From the NCBI RefSeq assembly GCF_004366035.1, contig NZ_SOEE01000004.1:196007-260006 (forward strand): a DNA stretch of 64,000 nt, in the 5' to 3' direction. Below the pieces are notes generated by a model. The model did no database searches. It saw only the letters and a list, made by a program, of their open reading frames with translations, and was not told the DNA's origin. Positions 43,401 through 52,204 of this stretch are shown in pieces; position 1 is the first letter of the stretch; every line of letters begins with the position of its first letter. Made by a program: the position numbers and the translations under genes. The stretch is from Cytobacillus oceanisediminis. Its GTDB lineage: Bacteria; Bacillota; Bacilli; Bacillales; Cytobacillaceae.

Positions 43401-44031
43401 GGCAATCGAAGAGCTTGGGGCTGTGAACCTCGGAGCAATCGAAGAATATGACAGAGTATCTGAACGATATGAATTCCTGCTTGAACAAAAAACAGACCTT
43501 CAGGAAGCAAAAGATACGTTATTCCAGGTTATCGATGAAATGGATGTTGAAATGAAAAGGCGATTTGAAGAAACGTTCGAAGGGATCCGTTTTCACTTTG
43601 AGTCGGTTTTCCAATCCTTATTCGGCGGCGGCAGAGCCGATTTACGATTGACCCAGCCTGATGATTTATTGAATACAGGTGTGGAAATTGTCGCACAGCC
43701 TCCAGGCAAGAAACTGCAGAACCTCGGATTATTATCTGGTGGAGAAAGGGCACTTACAGCAATTGCATTGCTATTTTCCATTTTGAAAGTCCGTCCTGTT
43801 CCATTCTGTATCCTTGATGAAGTAGAGGCAGCTTTAGATGAAGCAAACGTGCAAAGGTTCAGCCAATACTTAAAGAGATACAGCGACGAAACACAGTTCA
43901 TCGTTATCACCCACAGAAAAGGAACAATGGAAGAAGCGGATGTCTTATACGGTGTAACCATGCAGGAATCCGGTGTTTCCAAACTGGTATCTGTACGTCT
44001 GGAAGAAACCAGGGAATTAATTACTCAATAG
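40465..44031 (+). CDS. smc: Chromosome condensation ATPase SMC
   Basis: Core of the SMC-ScpAB loop extruder for chromosome organisation and segregation. 1188 residues. Walker A GPNGSGKSNITDAIRW is near residue 32. Two long coiled coils follow, with the hinge at about 502-680 (GFFQGVKEVLKARG to DGDVVNPGGSMTGG). The C-terminal ABC signature is LLSGGERALTAIALLFS and Walker B is FCILDEVEAALDEAN. I use TTG 40465 (MFLKRLDVIGFKSF) behind AGAGGGGGAGC. Internally intact despite length. Confidence 0.97.
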   Translation: MFLKRLDVIGFKSFAERITVDFVPGVTAVVGPNGSGKSNITDAIRWVLGEQSAKSLRGAKMEDVIFAGSDSRRAQNFAEVTLTLDNGDQGLPIEYSEVSVTRRVYRSGDSEYLINKQTCRLKDIVDLFMDSGLGREAFSIISQGRVEEILNSKAEERRTIFEEAAGVLKYKTRKKKAEGKLSETQDNLNRVNDILHELESQVEPLKIQASIAKDYLQQKEELEKIEVALTVYEIEELHSKWEQLSRQLEQHTEDEMKLSAIIQNKEAKMEELKDHIAAIDESVNDLQDVLLHASEELEKLEGRKEVLKERKKNASQNKDQLHRNMEELSMKITELKEQEEKQSALKGKVKTEAVKLQKALKEKQDQLKLFSENTEEKIESLKSDYIEVLNSQAASRNELQNIDQQLNQQGQRSSKLEMDNEKYIADRMKNEEKKQKIQSDLENLQNELESQVHVFRHEDRKLESLKSNYQKQEKTLYQAYQYLQQAKSRQEMLEEMEEDFSGFFQGVKEVLKARGSKLQGIEGAVAELIQVPKEYETAIETALGGAMQHIIVQNEQDGRSAIQFLKKNSYGRATFLPLSVVKGKKLNPGQLHSVQVHPAFIGEAASLIQFDGRFQPAIENLLGNVVIARDLKGANELAKLLQYRVRLVTIDGDVVNPGGSMTGGAVKQKSTSILSRKGELEELKSRIVDMESKTANLEKQVKLQKNEIQKQETRIEQLRKTGEELRLMEQKVKGDLLEVEFEEKSINERLSLYDMDKAQFSEDRERLLIRKSELADLLEQQQKQIADLDYEIKALTERKNTQQTSKETVASEINELKISFASKSEQLNHAEDKLAAINSELAVNREKLKTVKEDLELLSSEMTNSSSGEQHLEEAAQQKLKEKNETLELIVSRRDERLKLQTSLEDLELEAKELKRQHKGLVEVLKDEEVKQNRLDVELENRLNHLREEYLLSFEGAKEEYPLQIEIDEARKKVKLIKLAIEELGAVNLGAIEEYDRVSERYEFLLEQKTDLQEAKDTLFQVIDEMDVEMKRRFEETFEGIRFHFESVFQSLFGGGRADLRLTQPDDLLNTGVEIVAQPPGKKLQNLGLLSGGERALTAIALLFSILKVRPVPFCILDEVEAALDEANVQRFSQYLKRYSDETQFIVITHRKGTMEEADVLYGVTMQESGVSKLVSVRLEETRELITQ

Positions 44032-44103
44032 CAGCTTTAATGCGGGACAGCTTACAACACTGTTCCGCACTTATACATATTGCTTTTATAAGGAAGTGAA
44101 AAC

Positions 44104-45108
44104 ATGAGTTTCTTTAAAAAACTAAAAGAAAAAATCACCATGCAGACAGATAGTGTTACTGAAAAGTTTAAAGACGGATTAACCAAAACGCGCGATAATT
44201 TTTCAAATAAGGTAAATGACCTTGTTTCCAGGTACCGTAAAGTGGATGAGGAATTTTTTGAGGAACTGGAAGAAATCTTAATTGGGGCGGATGTTGGATT
44301 TGACACTGTTATGGAATTGGTCGAAGAGCTGAGAAGGGAAGTAAAGCGCAAGAATATTCAGGATCCTCGCGATGTGCAGGCTGTCATCTCAGAGAAGCTT
44401 GTAGAAATTTATGACAGCGCAGGCGAAACCTCCACAGAATTAAATATTCAGACTGAGGGACTAACTGTTATCCTATTTGTTGGTGTAAACGGAGTCGGTA
44501 AAACGACGACGATCGGAAAACTTGCCCATAAGTTCAAAAATGAAGGAAAAAGTGTCCTGCTTGCTGCAGGGGATACCTTCCGTGCAGGAGCTATTGAACA
44601 GCTTGAGGTTTGGGGAGAACGTGTCGGCGTTGATGTCATTAAGCAGGGAGCTGGCTCTGACCCTGCGGCTGTCATGTATGATGCCGTTCAAGCTGCCAAG
44701 TCCCGCAATGCTGATATTTTAATCTGTGACACTGCGGGACGCCTGCAGAATAAAGTCAATCTGATGAAAGAATTGGAGAAAGTAAAGCGTGTAATAGAAA
44801 GGGAAGTACCGGGGGCCCCGCATGAAGTATTGCTAGTACTTGACGCTACCACTGGACAAAATGCCATGATTCAGGCTAAGACCTTCAAGGAAGCCACTGA
44901 TGTTTCTGGTATAGTTCTTACAAAACTGGATGGAACTGCAAAGGGCGGCATCGTTCTTGCAATCAGAAATGAACTTGAAATCCCGGTGAAATTTGTAGGT
45001 TTAGGAGAAAAAATGGATGACCTGCAGGAATTCAATGCAGAACAGTATGTCTATGGACTCTTTGCCGACATAGTCGAAAAAGAAGCAGAAGAAGAAGAGG
45101 AAGAATAA
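44104..45108 (+). CDS. ftsY: Signal recognition particle receptor FtsY
   Basis: Membrane-associated SRP GTPase that docks Ffh-ribosome complexes at SecYEG. 334 residues: a short N-terminal membrane-targeting region, then the N domain and G domain. GTPase motifs are [15 protein letters not shown] (about 127), [22 protein letters not shown] and [10 protein letters not shown]. The C-terminus is strongly acidic (EAEEEEEE). AAGGAAGTG precedes the ATG. It is followed by a strong terminator and the inserted 12-kb operon, not by ylxM as in B. subtilis. Confidence 0.97.
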   Translation: MSFFKKLKEKITMQTDSVTEKFKDGLTKTRDNFSNKVNDLVSRYRKVDEEFFEELEEILIGADVGFDTVMELVEELRREVKRKNIQDPRDVQAVISEKLVEIYDSAGETSTELNIQTEGLTVILFVGVNGVGKTTTIGKLAHKFKNEGKSVLLAAGDTFRAGAIEQLEVWGERVGVDVIKQGAGSDPAAVMYDAVQAAKSRNADILICDTAGRLQNKVNLMKELEKVKRVIEREVPGAPHEVLLVLDATTGQNAMIQAKTFKEATDVSGIVLTKLDGTAKGGIVLAIRNELEIPVKFVGLGEKMDDLQEFNAEQYVYGLFADIVEKEAEEEEEE

Positions 45109-45120
45109 CAATTGATACAC

Positions 45121-45151
45121 AGCCGGAGAGCGAGTTCTCCGGCTGTTTTTT
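45121..45151 (+). terminator. Intrinsic terminator of smc-ftsY
   Basis: Perfect nine-base stem AGCCGGAGA / TCTCCGGCT with loop GCGAGT, then GTTTTTT. Confidence 0.93.
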
Positions 45152-45178
45152 ATGAAATTTAAAATATGTAAAAATAGT

Positions 45179-45212
45179 TTGAAAATTATATTTTTTAGTG
45201 TAAAATTACACT
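45179..45212 (+). promoter_or_regulatory. Candidate promoter with palindromic operator for the MoxR/vWA/ABC operon
   Basis: TTGAAA (45179-45184), 16-nt spacer and TAAAAT (45201-45206). An inverted repeat AGTGTAA-AA-TTACACT at 45197-45212 covers the -10 box, as a repressor site would. The start would be near 45213, giving a leader of about 185 nt that includes a CAGCCGGCTG palindrome (45282-45291). Confidence 0.5.
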
Positions 45213-45399
45213 ATGTTAATAAATGTCTTTCAAATTAGGTCTGGCAAACTAATTAAATAATTATCAGCAGGAACTTTTTGTCAGCCGGCTGCGTCTATAC
45301 TATGGAAGAAGTCATCAGGCTGGCAATAATTTATAGTTATAAAGACTGCCTAAAAAAACATAAGGCTGATACTTAAGATTTTTAATGGGGGAGATTGGG

Positions 45400-47775
45400 T
45401 TGCACGGAAAATTAAAAGTGATCATTATGGCTATATTCTGCTTTGTGTTAATGTTTCATCCATTCCAGACAGCAGAAGCTGCCAGCACAGACATCAAAGT
45501 TTCTCTGGATGAGGGCTTTGGCGGAAAAGTGAAAAGAGGAGAAGGCTTTCCTCTGCGGATTAAGATGGAAAATACAGGAGAGGCATTTAGCGGGGATTTG
45601 CTGATAAGTTACCATCCATCCTACAATACGAGCGGTACGGTTACTGTAAAAGTAGAGCTTCCTGCCGGAACAGCTAAGGAATACCTGGTTTCCATCCCTG
45701 GCATGACAGAGGACCACCCTTCCATGTATCAGAACATTCCATTGCTGACTCTTTATGCAGGAGATTGGAAAGACGGAAAAAAGGTTAGTTTTAAAGGCGA
45801 AAATACTTTAAAGCCGAAATTTATCGATATGGCAACTGAAGTAATTGGTGTTCTCAGTGAAAACTATGACCGTGTAAAAGAATTGAGGACTCTTCCTTCA
45901 AAAACGATGATTGAACTCAGTAAGGAAGATTTGCCGGATGAAGCGACAGGATTGGAAACACTCGATTATTTGCTGATTGATGAATACAAGATGTCCCAGC
46001 TTAGTGACAGACAACAACATGCTATAAGGGACTGGGTTTACAACGGTGGAGCATTGATTGCCGGAGGCGGACCTGATGCAAGCGGTGCCTATGGAGAGCT
46101 ATATTCTTTGCTGCCAATGAAATCTGAAAACGAGGCAGCCGGTGCAGTAAAATTCCTCCAGGCAGCTAAGGGCGAGGAGCCGGATTTTAAAGAACTCAAC
46201 TTCTTTACTGGTCCAATTGATACCGGTGCTGAAGTTATTGCTGAAAGCGGGGATCTTCCAGCAGCAGTGAAAAAGGAGTATGGAAGCGGGACGATCCTGC
46301 AGACAGCTTTTTCACTGGGAGATGAGCCTTTTTCTTCATGGGAGGGATACGACACATGGTTTGCAGACTTTATTAATCAGGCATCAGGTGCCGGCATTGG
46401 AACCAGTACATATTCTCAGGATTACCTGGACCAGCTGTATTGGGAATTTGCAGAAGTGAATGAATTCTTTCCTGCATCCAATTTTTCAATTGGGCAGCTT
46501 ATTGGGCTTTTTGCCGGTTATATTATTCTGATAGTGCCTGTTCTTTATTTTGTATTAAGGAAGCTTGATAAACGGGAGCATTCCTGGTGGATCATTCCTT
46601 CCATCGCCATACTAATGGGTGCAGCGGTCTTTGGAATGGGGGCAAAAGATAGAATTTCTCAGCCGCAGCTGAACCAGATGGGGATATATAAAGTGAATAA
46701 CAATCTGCTTACCGGATATCAGGCTTCAACCCTGCTTTCAAATAAAAGCGGCGGATATACCCTCTCAATCCCCAAAGGTGAATTTAATGCAGTGGTTTAT
46801 TCAAACAATTCCACTTCATCTGATCCCCTTAGAGGAGGAATCATGGCTGAAAAGGTGAAAAACAATGAGATTATTTTTCCTGAGGTAGAATATTGGTCGT
46901 CCAAAACGATTTACGGAAAGGCCCAGACAGAAATCAATGGGAAGTTTAAAGCGGACCTCACCCTTAAGGAAAAAAGATTAACTGGAACAATCAAAAACGA
47001 GAGTGAGTATAATTTTGAAGAATTATATATTTGGTCAGGCAATGAAGCAATCAAATTAGGGCCAATCAATAAAGATGAGACAATTAAAGTGGATAAAACC
47101 ATAAAGCAAACCCTGCTGAGCAGACCATATGGAGGAACTTTAAACGGGGCATACCCTGCCAATGGTCAAAATGATATAAATAGATTAAGAAGAGAAAAGC
47201 TTGAATACGCCTCCACTACATTTCTGCTTGGGGATGTTGCTCAGCCAGTCCTTGCGGGTATAACAAAAGAATCAATTATTGATGTAGCCATGATAGGGAA
47301 GAAGGAAAAACAGAATAACACAAATATGATCCTTCAGCCATTTGAGGCCATAAATGAGTTCTCCGGATCCTTTACACTGAAAGATGGAATGATGGCAGCT
47401 GATTGGAATGTGATTCAGGGCCAGATTTATGAAAAAGGCATGGGCAGCACGAATGCAGAAATGATGCTGGAAGACGGAGAATATGAATATATTCTCAGCC
47501 TTCCAAAGCAGCTAAAAGAGAAAACATATAGATTAGAAGAAATTTCGGTAAGGATCAATAGCCAAAACGTACTGTATTCGATAAAAAACCATAAAACTGG
47601 TGAGTGGCTGCCGATTGAACCGGATCAAAGGAGCATAAAGCTGACAAGTAAAGATGACTTAACCCAGTTTATTTCAAAAGAAGGCCGTTTTATTATAAAG
47701 CTGAATAAATCGGCTCAGGGAGATCCTTTCGTTCAATTGCCGGCTGTTACGATCAAAGGGGAGGTGGCAAAATGA
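45400..47775 (+). CDS. Secreted/membrane protein with glutamine-amidotransferase-like region, ABC-partner type
   Basis: No exact family name is certain. 791 residues from TTG 45400, chosen because GGGGGAG lies 6 nt upstream; an ATG at 45385 overlaps that SD. Signal peptide at 1-27 ending AEAA. An N-terminal beta-rich extracytoplasmic region is followed by an alpha/beta region like class I amidotransferase folds (LDYLLIDEYKMSQLS, WVYNGGALIAGGG) without an evident catalytic Cys. Two membrane helices lie at about 362-386 and 395-413 with a KLDKREH inside loop. A roughly 380-residue extracytoplasmic C-terminal domain follows. It overlaps the ABC ATPase gene by 4 nt, so it is probably an accessory subunit of that transporter. 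Confidence 0.8.
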   Translation: MHGKLKVIIMAIFCFVLMFHPFQTAEAASTDIKVSLDEGFGGKVKRGEGFPLRIKMENTGEAFSGDLLISYHPSYNTSGTVTVKVELPAGTAKEYLVSIPGMTEDHPSMYQNIPLLTLYAGDWKDGKKVSFKGENTLKPKFIDMATEVIGVLSENYDRVKELRTLPSKTMIELSKEDLPDEATGLETLDYLLIDEYKMSQLSDRQQHAIRDWVYNGGALIAGGGPDASGAYGELYSLLPMKSENEAAGAVKFLQAAKGEEPDFKELNFFTGPIDTGAEVIAESGDLPAAVKKEYGSGTILQTAFSLGDEPFSSWEGYDTWFADFINQASGAGIGTSTYSQDYLDQLYWEFAEVNEFFPASNFSIGQLIGLFAGYIILIVPVLYFVLRKLDKREHSWWIIPSIAILMGAAVFGMGAKDRISQPQLNQMGIYKVNNNLLTGYQASTLLSNKSGGYTLSIPKGEFNAVVYSNNSTSSDPLRGGIMAEKVKNNEIIFPEVEYWSSKTIYGKAQTEINGKFKADLTLKEKRLTGTIKNESEYNFEELYIWSGNEAIKLGPINKDETIKVDKTIKQTLLSRPYGGTLNGAYPANGQNDINRLRREKLEYASTTFLLGDVAQPVLAGITKESIIDVAMIGKKEKQNNTNMILQPFEAINEFSGSFTLKDGMMAADWNVIQGQIYEKGMGSTNAEMMLEDGEYEYILSLPKQLKEKTYRLEEISVRINSQNVLYSIKNHKTGEWLPIEPDQRSIKLTSKDDLTQFISKEGRFIIKLNKSAQGDPFVQLPAVTIKGEVAK

Positions 47776-48707
47776 TCGAAATTATGGATTTATCGAAAAG
47801 ATACGGAAAATTTACAGCACTTGATTCTTTAAATTTAAATATAGAAAAAGGCAGTGTATTTGGTTTTGTCGGACAGAATGGTGCAGGAAAATCCACAACA
47901 TTCTCCATTTTGGCAACCCTACTTGCCCCCACTTCGGGCTCTGCTTACGTAAACGGGTATGATGTTCAAAAGGATTCAAAGCTCGTGAGAAAGCAGATAG
48001 GTTATATGCCGGATTTCTTCGGGGTTTATGACCAGCTTAAGGCTGATGAATATCTGCACTTCTACGGTGCGAGTTACGGCATACCATTCGCAGAACGTGA
48101 GAAGCTGATTCCGCAGCTTCTCGACTTAGTCAACTTGTCAAATAAAAGAGAGTCATATGTAGACCTATTATCAAGAGGCATGAAACAGCGTCTCTGTCTG
48201 GCCAGGTGCCTTATCCATGATCCTGAAGTGCTGATTCTGGATGAACCTGCATCAGGACTTGACCCAAGAGCAAGGGTTGAAATGAGGGAAATATTAAAAG
48301 AATTGAAAAGCATGGGCAAAACGATTTTAATATCCTCACATATACTGCCTGAACTTGCAGAAATGTGCGATACCATCGGCATTATTGACCAGGGAAAACT
48401 GGTGGCTCAGGGGTCTGTTGCTGATATTCAGTCACAGCTGAGGGGAGAAAGGCTGATCATTGTAAAAGTTCATGGAAGTTCAGAAAAGGCAGTTTCTTTC
48501 TTTGAGGATGATCCTAATATCTTCAAATTGGCTTTACTGGAAGACGGAGCATCTTTTCAATTTATTTATAAAGGGACCGCTGAAGAACAAACTGAACTGC
48601 TGAAAAGAGCCATTTTAAATAATTTAGCGATCACCAGCTTTGCTGAAGCAGAAACTGATCTGGAAGATGTTTTTATGGAAATTACAAAGGGAGTTGAGCT
48701 GACATGA
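47772..48707 (+). CDS. ABC transporter ATP-binding protein (ABC-2 export type)
   Basis: Powers the adjacent permease. 311 residues. Walker A GQNGAGKST is at 34-42. The Q-loop is near RKQIGYMPDF. The signature is the variant LLSRGMKQRLCLARCL. Walker B is LILDEPASGLDPRA and the H-loop is ILISSHIL. The C-terminal 90 residues form the extension common in ABC-2 exporters of the CcmA/GldA-like class. ATGA overlap with the upstream gene, GGGGAGGTG SD and 4-nt overlap with the permease show one translational unit. Confidence 0.94.
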   Translation: MIEIMDLSKRYGKFTALDSLNLNIEKGSVFGFVGQNGAGKSTTFSILATLLAPTSGSAYVNGYDVQKDSKLVRKQIGYMPDFFGVYDQLKADEYLHFYGASYGIPFAEREKLIPQLLDLVNLSNKRESYVDLLSRGMKQRLCLARCLIHDPEVLILDEPASGLDPRARVEMREILKELKSMGKTILISSHILPELAEMCDTIGIIDQGKLVAQGSVADIQSQLRGERLIIVKVHGSSEKAVSFFEDDPNIFKLALLEDGASFQFIYKGTAEEQTELLKRAILNNLAITSFAEAETDLEDVFMEITKGVELT

Positions 48708-49552
48708 AGAATTTAGTCGTAAATCCTGTTCTGAATAAAGAGTTTAAGCTCCGCTTCCGCAGCTTTAAAAGCTACCTGGGGGTACTCTTTTACCTCTTGG
48801 CATTAGGGCTTATCATTGTTGGTTTTATCTTTATAGAATCATTGTCAAATAACATGCAGGGCTTTTTTAAGCCTGATCAGAGCAGAACAATGTTTATGGT
48901 TTTATCTATATTGCAGCTTGGCTTAATTCTGTTTATTACTCCCGGTTTAACAGCTGGGGTTATCAGCAGTGAAAGAGAAAGGCAGACCTTAAATATCATG
49001 CTCACGACGACCCAAAGCTCTTCAAGCATTATATTAAGCAAGCTGATCTCTTCCATTTCATATTTGATTTTGCTTATTGCGGCAAGTCTGCCTCTTTATA
49101 GCTTTGTGTTTTTATTTGGAGGCATTTCCCCAGGTCAGCTGCTTACAACAATGGGATTTTATTTATTTACCATCCTGGTTTATGGAAGCCTCGGGGTCTT
49201 ATTTTCAACGCTCATTAGAAAAACAATTGTCTCGATGGTTACTACCTATGGGGTTACTTTATTTCTAGCAGGAGGAACGGCATTCCTGACTTTGATCTTT
49301 ATGCAATTAACCAATGCATATGGCTATTCAGGGACTCAGCCAACAAATCCTCTTGCATATTTCCCGGCTATGCTCAACCCGGTCATTATACTGATGAGCA
49401 CCTTTGAGCCGGAAATGACCAATGAAATTACCAGATCAACAGGCATTGAATTTCCTTTATGGATTTCATACTTAATTTCGTACACATTGATTTTCATTGG
49501 AGCTATTCTGCTGAGCATAAAAAAACTCCGTCCCAATATGAAAAAGGGCTAG
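48704..49552 (+). CDS. ABC-2 type permease
   Basis: Membrane subunit for the preceding ATPase; substrate unknown. 282 residues with about six hydrophobic helices (about 23-45, 62-85, 105-130, 140-165, 170-196, 253-273). The cytoplasmic coupling segment VISSERERQTLNIMLTT is typical of ABC-2/GldF-like permeases. The N-terminus NPVLNKEFKLRFRS is amphipathic and basic. Its stop is followed by a stem-loop before the next gene. Confidence 0.92.
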   Translation: MKNLVVNPVLNKEFKLRFRSFKSYLGVLFYLLALGLIIVGFIFIESLSNNMQGFFKPDQSRTMFMVLSILQLGLILFITPGLTAGVISSERERQTLNIMLTTTQSSSSIILSKLISSISYLILLIAASLPLYSFVFLFGGISPGQLLTTMGFYLFTILVYGSLGVLFSTLIRKTIVSMVTTYGVTLFLAGGTAFLTLIFMQLTNAYGYSGTQPTNPLAYFPAMLNPVIILMSTFEPEMTNEITRSTGIEFPLWISYLISYTLIFIGAILLSIKKLRPNMKKG

Positions 49553-49560
49553 TATTTATT

Positions 49561-49591
49561 CGGGCAAATCCCTGAAAACGGGATTGCCCGT
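49561..49591 (+). terminator. Intercistronic stem-loop inside the operon (attenuator or weak terminator)
   Basis: CGGGCAAATCCC pairs with GGGATTGCCCG (one bulged A) around TGAAAAC, followed by TAAATTTTAAT. It begins 9 nt after the permease stop and divides the ABC half of the operon from the MoxR/vWA half. The weak T-tail suggests partial termination or mRNA-end protection. Confidence 0.6.
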
Positions 49592-49616
49592 AAATTTTAA
49601 TAAGGGAATGATATCG

Positions 49617-51194
49617 GTGGAAAACCGCAATCAATATCTTAGACTTTTAAAACCGGTAAAAAGACAGCTCCTATTTCAGCTGATAGTTAAGGAATTCCAG
49701 GTGTTCCTTTTATCAGCTGCTGTCTTGGCCTTTTTTCTTATGATGGCAGCAAGATTTTTGGTTATCCCATTTCTGCAAAACTATCTCTTCTTGATTTTAT
49801 TTCTGTCTGCTCTTTATACAGCTTTTCGAATTTTGAAGAAGCGTCCTGACTTGATCCAGGCTGCCTCACTGTATAACACGTTTGTAGCGGAAGACAGGGT
49901 CATTACAGCCCATTCTTTCCTGCACGATGATGGCATTCTTGCAAGATTGCAGCTGGCAGATGCAGTAAAGCATATGAAAAAGGTGCATCATCTTGTTTTA
50001 GGCAGGAAGAAAACTTTCATTCTTCCCAAACCTTTTCTAATGTTTTTGCCCTTTCTTGGTTTGGCTGTGCTCTTATACATGATTCCCGGCGAAAAAATGG
50101 AATTGGCGCTAAAACAGGAGAAGGAAATCAAGATAGTTGAAGAGGCTAAAGAGAAACTTGAGAAAAAAGCTGAGAAAGAAAAGAATCCTGAAGTGAAAAA
50201 AGCATTAGAAGAAGCACAAGACAAGATTGCAGAAAAAAAGTCAGCTGAGGAAGCTTTGAAGGAATTAGAGAAGCAAACAAAAAGCTTAGAATTAAAAGCA
50301 ATTAAAGAAAAAGAAAAATCAATAGCCCTGGAAAAGGTTAAAAATAATCTTGATAAGAGCGGGTTAGAACAATTAAGCCGAATGCTGAAAGAAAAAGATC
50401 TGGTTTCCTTTAGGGAAGAGTTGTCAAGGCTTGATAAGCAGAGGAAGGAACTTAATAAAGATCAAAGAAATGCCTTGAAGGAGCTTACTGGCAGTGATGC
50501 ACAGTTGTCTAAAGAAGAGCTGTCAAGTCTCCTGGATCAGCTCGAAAAGGCATCGCAATCAGAAGAGCTTTTAAAACAGCTGGCTGCAGCACAAGAAGCT
50601 CTGCAGAGTTCAGGGGTTTCATTACAGCAGCAAATGGCTGCGAATGGAATGCCGCCGGGACAGCTCGCGTTTTCGCCGCCTGGCAAGCCAGGCAGTTCAG
50701 GAAACGCCTCCAATACTCCTCAGCAGGGGCAGCAGAATAATTCAAATCAGCAAAATAATCAAAATCAAGCCGGCAATAGCTCAAACAGCAGCAATGGCAG
50801 CGGATCGGGTTCAGGCAACGGCTCAGGAAATGGAACGGGCTCAGGAAATGGTTCGGGATCTGGTACCGGGGCTGGCTCAGGGAATGGGTCGGGCGGCGGT
50901 CTTGGAGGAGGTGCCGGGCTCGGACAGGGATCCAGGGATCTGCTCACCATTCCATCTGGCATGGAAGGGAAGACGAATATTGAAAATGACAGCGGCAGCC
51001 TTGGACAGGGAAGTCCAGGAGAGCAGCTTGAAGGGGAAGGTCCTGTTTTAAAAGGGAATATCAGACCGTACAGTGAAGTTTTTGGGAATTATGAAAAAGC
51101 ATACAGACAAAGTACCGACCGGTATAAGCTTCCGGCTGATTTAGAGGAAATCGTTAAAAATTATTTTACTAGTATAGATCCTGACAAGGAGTGA
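49617..51194 (+). CDS. Membrane coiled-coil protein with Gly/Ser/Asn-rich linker (MoxR-operon associated)
   Basis: Family not recognised with certainty; resembles DUF4175-like proteins found with MoxR/vWA genes. 525 residues from GTG 49617, nine bases after AAGGGA; an ATG at 49608 abuts that SD. Three membrane helices (about 28-47, 54-70, 143-160). By the positive-inside rule the rest lies outside. A charged coiled coil (about 165-330) is followed by a low-complexity linker of Gln/Asn then Gly-Ser-Asn repeats (about 360-440). A conserved-looking C-terminal tail contains RPYSEVFGNYEKAYRQS. The stop overlaps the SD of the MoxR gene. Confidence 0.75.
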   Translation: MENRNQYLRLLKPVKRQLLFQLIVKEFQVFLLSAAVLAFFLMMAARFLVIPFLQNYLFLILFLSALYTAFRILKKRPDLIQAASLYNTFVAEDRVITAHSFLHDDGILARLQLADAVKHMKKVHHLVLGRKKTFILPKPFLMFLPFLGLAVLLYMIPGEKMELALKQEKEIKIVEEAKEKLEKKAEKEKNPEVKKALEEAQDKIAEKKSAEEALKELEKQTKSLELKAIKEKEKSIALEKVKNNLDKSGLEQLSRMLKEKDLVSFREELSRLDKQRKELNKDQRNALKELTGSDAQLSKEELSSLLDQLEKASQSEELLKQLAAAQEALQSSGVSLQQQMAANGMPPGQLAFSPPGKPGSSGNASNTPQQGQQNNSNQQNNQNQAGNSSNSSNGSGSGSGNGSGNGTGSGNGSGSGTGAGSGNGSGGGLGGGAGLGQGSRDLLTIPSGMEGKTNIENDSGSLGQGSPGEQLEGEGPVLKGNIRPYSEVFGNYEKAYRQSTDRYKLPADLEEIVKNYFTSIDPDKE

Positions 51195-51199
51195 CTGTG

Positions 51200-52204
51200 A
51201 TGTCGGTAATACAGGAAAAAGAACAGCAATTCGCACAAGCAGCAGATATTATAGCAAGAGTAAAAGATGAAATTCAATTATTTATAGTCGGCCAGGAAGA
51301 AGTGGTCGAACATGTACTATGGAGCATATTCTCAGGAGGGCATGTTTTGCTTGAAGGTTTGCCAGGGCTGGGTAAAACTATGCTGATTAAAACCATTGCT
51401 GAAGTACTTGATCTTAAATTTTCACGCATTCAATTCACCCCTGATATTATGCCATCCGATATAACTGGAACCATGCTGCTTCAGCCTGATGAGGCTGGCA
51501 GGCAAACATTCAGTTTTCATAAAGGACCCATTTTTGCCAACATCATCCTTGCAGATGAAATTAACAGGGCAACACCAAAAACACAAAGTGCCCTGCTCGA
51601 GGCAATGGGAGAAAAAACGGTCACTATTATGGGCGAAACCAAAAAGATGGAAAAGCCATTTTTTGTACTCGCAACTCAAAACCCAATTGATATGGAAGGG
51701 ACTTATCCCCTGCCGGAAGCACAAACGGACCGGTTTTTATGCAAGGTGAATGTTGTGTATCCGACGAAAGAAGAATTAAAAGAAATTGCCCGGAGGACTA
51801 CGGGGACGCAAAAAATCCATATAAATAAAGCTGCTGGATTGAAGGATGTCATTGCTCTACAGGAGCTTTCGAGAGAAATTCTCCTATCAGATGAAATCCT
51901 GGATTATGCCGTTTGGATGATCACTGCCACGCACCCGGATTCAGAGGGGGCACCAGAAACAGTGAAAAAGCACGTCCAATATGGCAGCGGTCCACGCGGC
52001 CTTCAGAGTCTGATAAGTATGGCAAAAGCAAGAGCCATGTGCTCCGGTCGATTCCATGTATCAATAGGAGACATTAAAAACGTTGCCTTTCCGGTTTTGC
52101 GGCATCGTCTTATTTTGAACTTTGAGGGAGAGGCAGCGGGTATTTCAGCGGATTCGATTATTGAAGCTATGTTAAACGAAACTTCCTGGGGAGCTAAGAG
52201 CTGA
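51200..52204 (+). CDS. MoxR family AAA+ ATPase
   Basis: Chaperone-like AAA+ ATPase expected to remodel or activate the vWA proteins encoded after it. 334 residues. Walker A GLPGLGKT is at 53-60. Walker B/IILADEINRATPKTQSALLEAM is centred on Asp-Glu at 119-120. Sensor 1 lies in LATQNPIDMEGTYPLPEAQ (MoxR hallmark) with an arginine finger in QTDRF, and the C-terminal lid has GSGPRGLQSL. ATG 51200 is eight bases after AAGGAG; in-frame GTGs at 51191 and 51197 lie over or beside that SD. It ends in a TGATG overlap with the DUF58 gene. Confidence 0.94.
   Translation: MSVIQEKEQQFAQAADIIARVKDEIQLFIVGQEEVVEHVLWSIFSGGHVLLEGLPGLGKTMLIKTIAEVLDLKFSRIQFTPDIMPSDITGTMLLQPDEAGRQTFSFHKGPIFANIILADEINRATPKTQSALLEAMGEKTVTIMGETKKMEKPFFVLATQNPIDMEGTYPLPEAQTDRFLCKVNVVYPTKEELKEIARRTTGTQKIHINKAAGLKDVIALQELSREILLSDEILDYAVWMITATHPDSEGAPETVKKHVQYGSGPRGLQSLISMAKARAMCSGRFHVSIGDIKNVAFPVLRHRLILNFEGEAAGISADSIIEAMLNETSWGAKS

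Noticed and set aside
48074-48382. Minus-strand frames of 100 or so codons inside large genes (for example in the ABC ATPase gene)
   Set aside because: Antisense shadows of strongly conserved coding sequence with no SD or family resemblance.
50765-50962. Proline/glutamate-rich minus-strand frame opposite the Gly/Ser linker
   Set aside because: Direct antisense of the Gly-Ser-Asn repeats, so its regularity is a by-product.
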